Assembly: GCA_934167175.1 (NCBI GenBank)
Contig: CAKPKF010000001.1
Coordinates: 62,001-126,000 of the forward strand
Origin: an uncultured Clostridia bacterium
GTDB taxonomy: Bacteria; Bacillota; Clostridia; TANB77; CAG-508
Length of the DNA: 64,000 nt
Direction: 5' to 3'
Positions 59,987-64,000 of this stretch are shown here, piece after piece. The notes below the pieces were generated by a model. It was not told the origin of the DNA. It saw only the letters and a list, made by a program, of their open reading frames with translations, and did no database searches. The translations under genes and the position numbers were made by a program. The number at the start of each line of letters is the position of its first letter. Within the stretch, counting starts at the first letter, position 1.

Positions 59987-60979
59987 TATTTTTTATCTCC
60001 TTCCTTTTTATTATTTTTTACATTTTCTTCTTTTTTCATATTTTCATCATTATTAATTATCTTTAAGAATGCATCTTCTAATGTTGCCTCAGATTTTTTA
60101 AGTTCAAAAATAGTTATTCCTTCTTTTGCAAATTTTTCAAAAATTACTTTTCTTAAGTCTACTTCGCCTTCTGAATTTATAATATATTGTTTTGTTCCAT
60201 CCTCATTATCTTTTACAAGTTTAATATCTTTAACTTCTTTTATTTCTTTTACAACATCATTAATTTTGTTTTCAGTATCTTCTACTGTTACAATTACTGT
60301 GTTTTCACCTTTTGCCCTATTTTCTAAATTTTCTGGTGTATCTATTGCTACTATTTTTCCTTTATTTATTATAATTACTTTTTCGCAAATTTGGCTTACT
60401 TCTGATAAAATATGTGAACTTAATATTACTGTATGCTTTTTCCCTAATGATTTTATTAGATTTCTTATCTCTGTAATTTGTTTTGGATCTAACCCTACTG
60501 TTGGTTCATCTAAAATTAAAATTTTAGGATTTCCTATTAAAGCACCTGCCAAACTTACACGTTGTTTATATCCTCTAGATAAGTTTTTTATTAATTTATT
60601 CTTTACATCAAATAAACCTGTATCTTTTAATATTTTCTCTATATCTTCTTTTATTTGTTTTGCATTTACACCTTTTAACTCTGCCATATATTTTACAAAT
60701 TCTGCTACTGTTAATTCTAGGTATAATGGTACTCCTTCTGGCATATATCCTATTGCCTTTTTTGCTTTTTTTGGTTTTTTCAATGTGTCAAAACCATCAA
60801 CTATGATTTCTCCTTCTGTTTGTTCAATAAATCCTGTTATCATATTCATAGTCGTACTTTTTCCAGCTCCGGTTTGGTCCTAAAAAACCAACAATTTCAC
60901 CTTCTTTGATTTCAAAGCTAATATTGTCCACAGCCGTAAAGTTTCCATACTTTTTAGTAACATTTTTAACTTTAATCAC
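59986..60979 (-). CDS. GldA/NatA-type ABC exporter ATPase, interrupted by a CGG +1 frameshift in Walker A
   Basis: 330 aa when the shift is made. GTG 60979 (AAGGAGG upstream) opens VIKVKNVTKKYGNFTAVDNI. The Walker A loop reads GPN then CGG; skipping the C gives G-A-G-K-S-T-T-M-N-M. Downstream are Q-loop YMPEGVPLY, signature LSRGYKQRVS, Walker B ILILDEPTVGLDP and a C-terminal domain. In the zero frame translation soon ends; starting at the internal ATG 60849 would give an ATPase without Walker A. Intact permease and GldG genes follow, so a working ATPase is expected. Confidence 0.88.
60869..60871 (-). other. Frameshift site 6: CGG inside Walker A of the ABC ATPase
   Basis: Context AAC CGG AGC on the coding strand. 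Removing one C gives AAC GGA GCT GGA, restoring G-P-N-G-A-G-K-S. Quadruplet CGGA. Confidence 0.9.
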
Positions 60980-61145
60980 GAAATTTCCCTCCTTAGAAAA
61001 TTAATAAAAATCTTAATATTATAAATATTACCATTATAAAATTAGAAATTCAATATTATCTTCATTATTCACAAAAAATTCACATATTCCTTGCCTTTTA
61101 GTACCTCTGTATTTAAGTTTTTTAAATTTTTTAAACTTTTTTGTA

Positions 61146-61174
61146 TTGACACGTGATAAAAAATGTGCTATTAT
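61146..61174 (+). promoter_or_regulatory. Sigma-A promoter of tRNA-Arg
   Basis: TTGACA (61146-61151), 17-nt spacer, TATTAT (61169-61174), 13 nt before the tRNA. Confidence 0.85.
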
Positions 61175-61186
61175 AGTTAAGTACTT

Positions 61187-61263
61187 GGTTCAGTAGCTCA
61201 GCTGGATAGAGCAACGGATTTCTAATCCGTGGGTCAGGGGTTCGAATCCCTTCTGGATCACCA
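61187..61263 (+). tRNA. tRNA-Arg (TCT)
   Basis: 77 nt including encoded CCA. The anticodon stem ACGGA/TCCGT carries an ordinary 7-nt loop TTTCTAA with anticodon TCT, reading AGA/AGG and not CGG. The acceptor stem GGTTCAG/CTGGATC has two G-T pairs. This is the major Arg decoder of an AT-rich genome. Confidence 0.96.
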
Positions 61264-61300
61264 AAAAAGATTTTCTTAAATAAAATAAGAAAATCTTTTT
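61264..61300 (+). terminator. Terminator of tRNA-Arg
   Basis: A 15-bp perfect stem (61264-61278 with 61286-61300), loop 7 nt, followed by T. Confidence 0.85.
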
Positions 61301-61319
61301 TACTTTTTAAAATCAAGTA

Positions 61320-61342
61320 TAGCCAAGCAAAATGCTTGGCTA
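61320..61342. terminator. Terminator at the end of the M18 aminopeptidase gene
   Basis: A 10-bp GC-containing stem (61320-61329 with 61333-61342) with a T7 run on the plus strand. It lies 5 nt beyond the aminopeptidase stop and may serve both strands. Confidence 0.75.
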
Positions 61343-61347
61343 TTTTT

Positions 61348-62751
61348 TTAATCTCTCCAAAAAGCTTCATACCCTCTATATGCTGAATATATATCGAATT
61401 TGCTAGTAACTTCATAAGGAGCATGCATTGATAATACAGGAACACCACAATCTATTACATCTATACCTTTATTTGCTAATATATATGCAATTGTTCCTCC
61501 TCCTCCAACATCTACTTTCCCTAGTTCACTAACTTGATATGCTATATTATTTTTCTCAAATACATTTCTGATTTTAGCAACATATTCAGCATTTGCATCT
61601 GATGCTCCAGATTTTCCTCTTGCACCTGTATATTTATTAAGTCCAATCCCATGTCCTAAATATGCTGAATTTTTGGTGTCTGAAACAGAAGCATATATTG
61701 GGTCATATCCTGCATCTACATCTGCCGATAACATTTTTGAATTGCAAAATAATTTTTCCATTTTATTTGGTGCATTTTCTCCTTTTTTGTTTAACATTTC
61801 TGATATAAAATATTCAAACATTTGAGACTCCATTCCTGTATTTCCCATACTACCTATTTCCTCTTTATCTGCTAATATACATACTGCTGTATTTTCAACT
61901 TCATTTAAGTTCATCATAGCAGATAACGATGTAAATGCACATACTTTATCATCTTGTCCATATGCTGCAACCATGCTTCTATCAAATCCTAAACTTCTTG
62001 CTCTAAATGCAGGTACTAATTCTAATTCTGAGCTTACAAAATCTATTTCTGTCATTCCATATTTTTTATTTAATATATCCATTATATTAAGTTTTACTGC
62101 ATCACTTATTTCTTCATCTGAATATGGCATACTTCCAACTAGAAGATTTAGTGCTTCTCCACCTACACCATCTTTTAATTTTTTCATCATTTGTTCTTGA
62201 GCTAAATGTGGTAATAAATCTGTTATCGTAAATATTGGATCATCTTCATTTTCTCCTATGTTTATTTCTACTTTTTCGCCATTGCTTTTTACTATAACTC
62301 CATGTATACTTAATGGTATTGTTGTCCATTGATATTTTTTTATTCCTCCATAATAATGTGTTTTAAAGAATGCAAATCCTCCATCTTCATATAATGGATT
62401 TGGTTTTAAATCTAGTCTTGGTGAGTCTACGTGACTTCCTATAATATTAATTCCTTCTTCTAATGCTTTTTTTCCAATTACTGCTAAATACATGCTTTTT
62501 TCTCTATTTACAAAAAACACTTTATCTCCTGGATTTAAAGTTTCAAATTCCATTATATCTCTAAACCCATTTTCTGTTGCTATTTTTCTAGCTTCTTTTA
62601 TTACTTCTCTTTCCGTTTTAGCAATATTCATGAAATTTATATATTTTTCGCAAAAATTGAACATTTCGTTTTTTTGTTCTTCGCCAAGAGTATTCCATGC
62701 CTCTTTCCTTGCATTAAATAATCTTTTTTGTAATTCTTTTGTTTCTGACAT
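61348..62751 (-). CDS. M18 family aminopeptidase
   Basis: 467 aa, cytosolic dinuclear zinc aminopeptidase. Visible motifs are IIGSHVDSPRLDLKPNPLYED, a metal and catalytic Asp/Glu region DKEEIGSMGNTGMES, SADVDAGYDP and GHGIGLNKYTGARGKSGASDA. The length fits the Clostridial M18 group (apeB-like) of about 460-470 aa. ATG with GGAGG upstream; single gene, convergent to tRNA-Arg. Confidence 0.93.
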   Translation of the reverse strand: MSETKELQKRLFNARKEAWNTLGEEQKNEMFNFCEKYINFMNIAKTEREVIKEARKIATENGFRDIMEFETLNPGDKVFFVNREKSMYLAVIGKKALEEGINIIGSHVDSPRLDLKPNPLYEDGGFAFFKTHYYGGIKKYQWTTIPLSIHGVIVKSNGEKVEINIGENEDDPIFTITDLLPHLAQEQMMKKLKDGVGGEALNLLVGSMPYSDEEISDAVKLNIMDILNKKYGMTEIDFVSSELELVPAFRARSLGFDRSMVAAYGQDDKVCAFTSLSAMMNLNEVENTAVCILADKEEIGSMGNTGMESQMFEYFISEMLNKKGENAPNKMEKLFCNSKMLSADVDAGYDPIYASVSDTKNSAYLGHGIGLNKYTGARGKSGASDANAEYVAKIRNVFEKNNIAYQVSELGKVDVGGGGTIAYILANKGIDVIDCGVPVLSMHAPYEVTSKFDIYSAYRGYEAFWRD

Positions 62752-62860
62752 TGTTTACCTCCTTAATATTTTTTTATAGTATATCACTAAATTATATTTT
62801 TTACTACTTTTCACTTATATTTTTTTGTTTTATGCAAACAATATAAAAAGGAGGTATTAT

Positions 62861-64000
62861 ATGAATTCATATTGGATTGATTCAACCAAAAATCTAACTT
62901 CTTACCCTAAACTTGATTCAAATCTAAATACTGATGTTTGCATCATTGGCGGAGGAATTACAGGAATTAGTTGTGCTTATAAATTAGCTAAACAAGGATT
63001 AAATGTTATTGTACTAGAGAAAAATAAAATTGCTAATAGTACTACTGGAAATACTACTGCAAAAATTACTAGTCAACATGGGCTTTTTTATAAATATTTA
63101 AATGATTCTTTTTCAAGAGATTTTGCAAAAAAATATTTAAATGCAAACGAAGAAGCTATTTTAGATATAGAAAATATTATAAATTCTGAAAACATTAAAT
63201 GTGACTTTTCCAAACAAGATAGTTATGTTTACACAACTAATACTACTGAACTTGAAAAAATAAAGAATGAAGTAAATATTGTTAAATCACTTGGATTTAA
63301 TTGTAGTTTTGAAGAAAAAATTCCTTTACCAATAAACATATTAGGTGCTATAAAGTTTCCAAATCAAGCACAGTTTAACCCTTTAAAGTATGTTAACCAT
63401 CTGTGTGCTTCCATCACTACTAATGCTGGAAAAATATTTGAAAACACCACAGTATTAGATATAAAACATGAAGATAATTCTTATTTAACTCTTACGGATA
63501 ACCATTATATAAAATCAAAATATGTTATTATAGCATCTCATTATCCTATAATTAACACTCCTGGTTTCTACTTTTTAAAAATGTATCAAGAGACCTCATA
63601 TGTTATAGCAGTGTCTTCTAATAATGAATTTCCATCTGGTATGTATATAAATTCTGAAAAACCTACTTACTCATTTAGAACTGCTATTGATAATACTAAA
63701 AAACTTCTTATTATTGGTGGATTATCTCATAAAACCGGTCAGGCTAAAGATTTATCTCAAAATTATAAAATATTAGAAAACAAAGCTAAAGAATTATACC
63801 CCGATTGTAAAGTTGAATATAAATGGCAAACAGAAGATACAATATCTTTAGATAAAATACCTTATATAGGAGAATTTTCTAAAATGATGCCTAATGTATT
63901 CTTAGCTACAGGATTTAAAAAATGGGGAATGACTACCTCAAATCTTGCTAGTAATATAATAACAGACAAAATTTTAGGTATTGATAATGATTTTCAAGAT
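62861..64000 (+). CDS. FAD-dependent oxidoreductase (DAO family), 3' end outside window
   Basis: 380 residues are visible. An N-terminal Rossmann ADP-binding motif CIIGGGITGISCAYKLAKQG with VIVLEK, then TTGNTTAKITSQHGL, and a C-terminal FAD-contacting segment NVFLATGFKKWGMTTS typical of DadA/glycine-oxidase-like enzymes. Relatives in Clostridia often carry a C-terminal Rieske domain, which would lie beyond base 64000. AAAGGAGGT before the ATG. Substrate unknown. Confidence 0.88.
   Translation, partial: MNSYWIDSTKNLTSYPKLDSNLNTDVCIIGGGITGISCAYKLAKQGLNVIVLEKNKIANSTTGNTTAKITSQHGLFYKYLNDSFSRDFAKKYLNANEEAILDIENIINSENIKCDFSKQDSYVYTTNTTELEKIKNEVNIVKSLGFNCSFEEKIPLPINILGAIKFPNQAQFNPLKYVNHLCASITTNAGKIFENTTVLDIKHEDNSYLTLTDNHYIKSKYVIIASHYPIINTPGFYFLKMYQETSYVIAVSSNNEFPSGMYINSEKPTYSFRTAIDNTKKLLIIGGLSHKTGQAKDLSQNYKILENKAKELYPDCKVEYKWQTEDTISLDKIPYIGEFSKMMPNVFLATGFKKWGMTTSNLASNIITDKILGIDNDFQD

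Noticed and set aside
60979..60985. Start of the Gld-type ATPase at the internal ATG 60849
   Set aside because: That start has no suitable ribosome binding site and lacks Walker A, while GTG 60979 has AAGGAGG and encodes the full N-terminal ABC domain.
61131..61448. Minus-strand reading frame of about 105 codons across tRNA-Arg
   Set aside because: It is the antisense of the tRNA and its terminators and overlaps the aminopeptidase 3' end.

Overview
The window is very AT-rich chromosomal DNA of a spore-forming Bacillota, most likely an uncultured gut Clostridia. Evidence is SpoIIE, two CotF-like coat proteins, a clostridial mreBCD/PBP2/MinC locus, a dockerin-bearing protease, PXTG/LPXTG surface proteins and frequent TTG/GTG starts. 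Genus and species cannot be read from this sequence.

Layout. 1-1846 holds the 5' part of spoIIE (minus strand). 2241-21009 is an 18.8 kb minus-strand locus of four giant surface proteins. It is a duplicated two-gene module: an anchored beta-repeat stalk protein followed by a thioester-domain/SpaA-repeat protein with a PXTG-like sorting signal. 21417-22366 carries three small unknown genes. 22369-28570 is the cell-shape operon (DUF4321, radC, mreB, mreC, mreD, PBP2, minC). 29212-38060 contains mecA, an M23 peptidase, spore-coat genes, a dockerin papain-like protease, pcrA, a small phosphatase, an acidic LPKTG protein and prfA. 38223-45574 contains housekeeping and membrane genes (yqeY, rpsU, an alpha-amylase, an MgtA-type ATPase, a GT51 transglycosylase). 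45678-48265 is a NitT/TauT-type ABC importer. 48544-64000 contains tRNA-fMet, wall hydrolases, ComEA, DacF, an rsfS/LCP/CvpA/DUF5711/YkvI-like group, a Gld-type ABC exporter, tRNA-Arg(TCT), an M18 aminopeptidase and a truncated FAD oxidoreductase.

Most unusual signal. Five otherwise well-formed genes are broken by six single-base frameshifts: alpha-amylase, the NitT/TauT permease (twice), ComEA, the YkvI-like protein and the Gld-type ABC ATPase. All six are the same event: an extra C directly in front of a conserved glycine codon GGA or GGT, which creates a zero-frame CGG. Reading by eye, I found no other zero-frame CGG in any gene of the window, whereas about 90 out-of-frame CGG trinucleotides occur inside genes and CGT, CGA and CGC are used for arginine. 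The economical reading is that CGG is not an arginine codon here. Instead it appears to be a +1 frameshift codon (or CGGN a four-base glycine codon), so these genes are decoded as full-length proteins. A systematic sequencing error is the main alternative.
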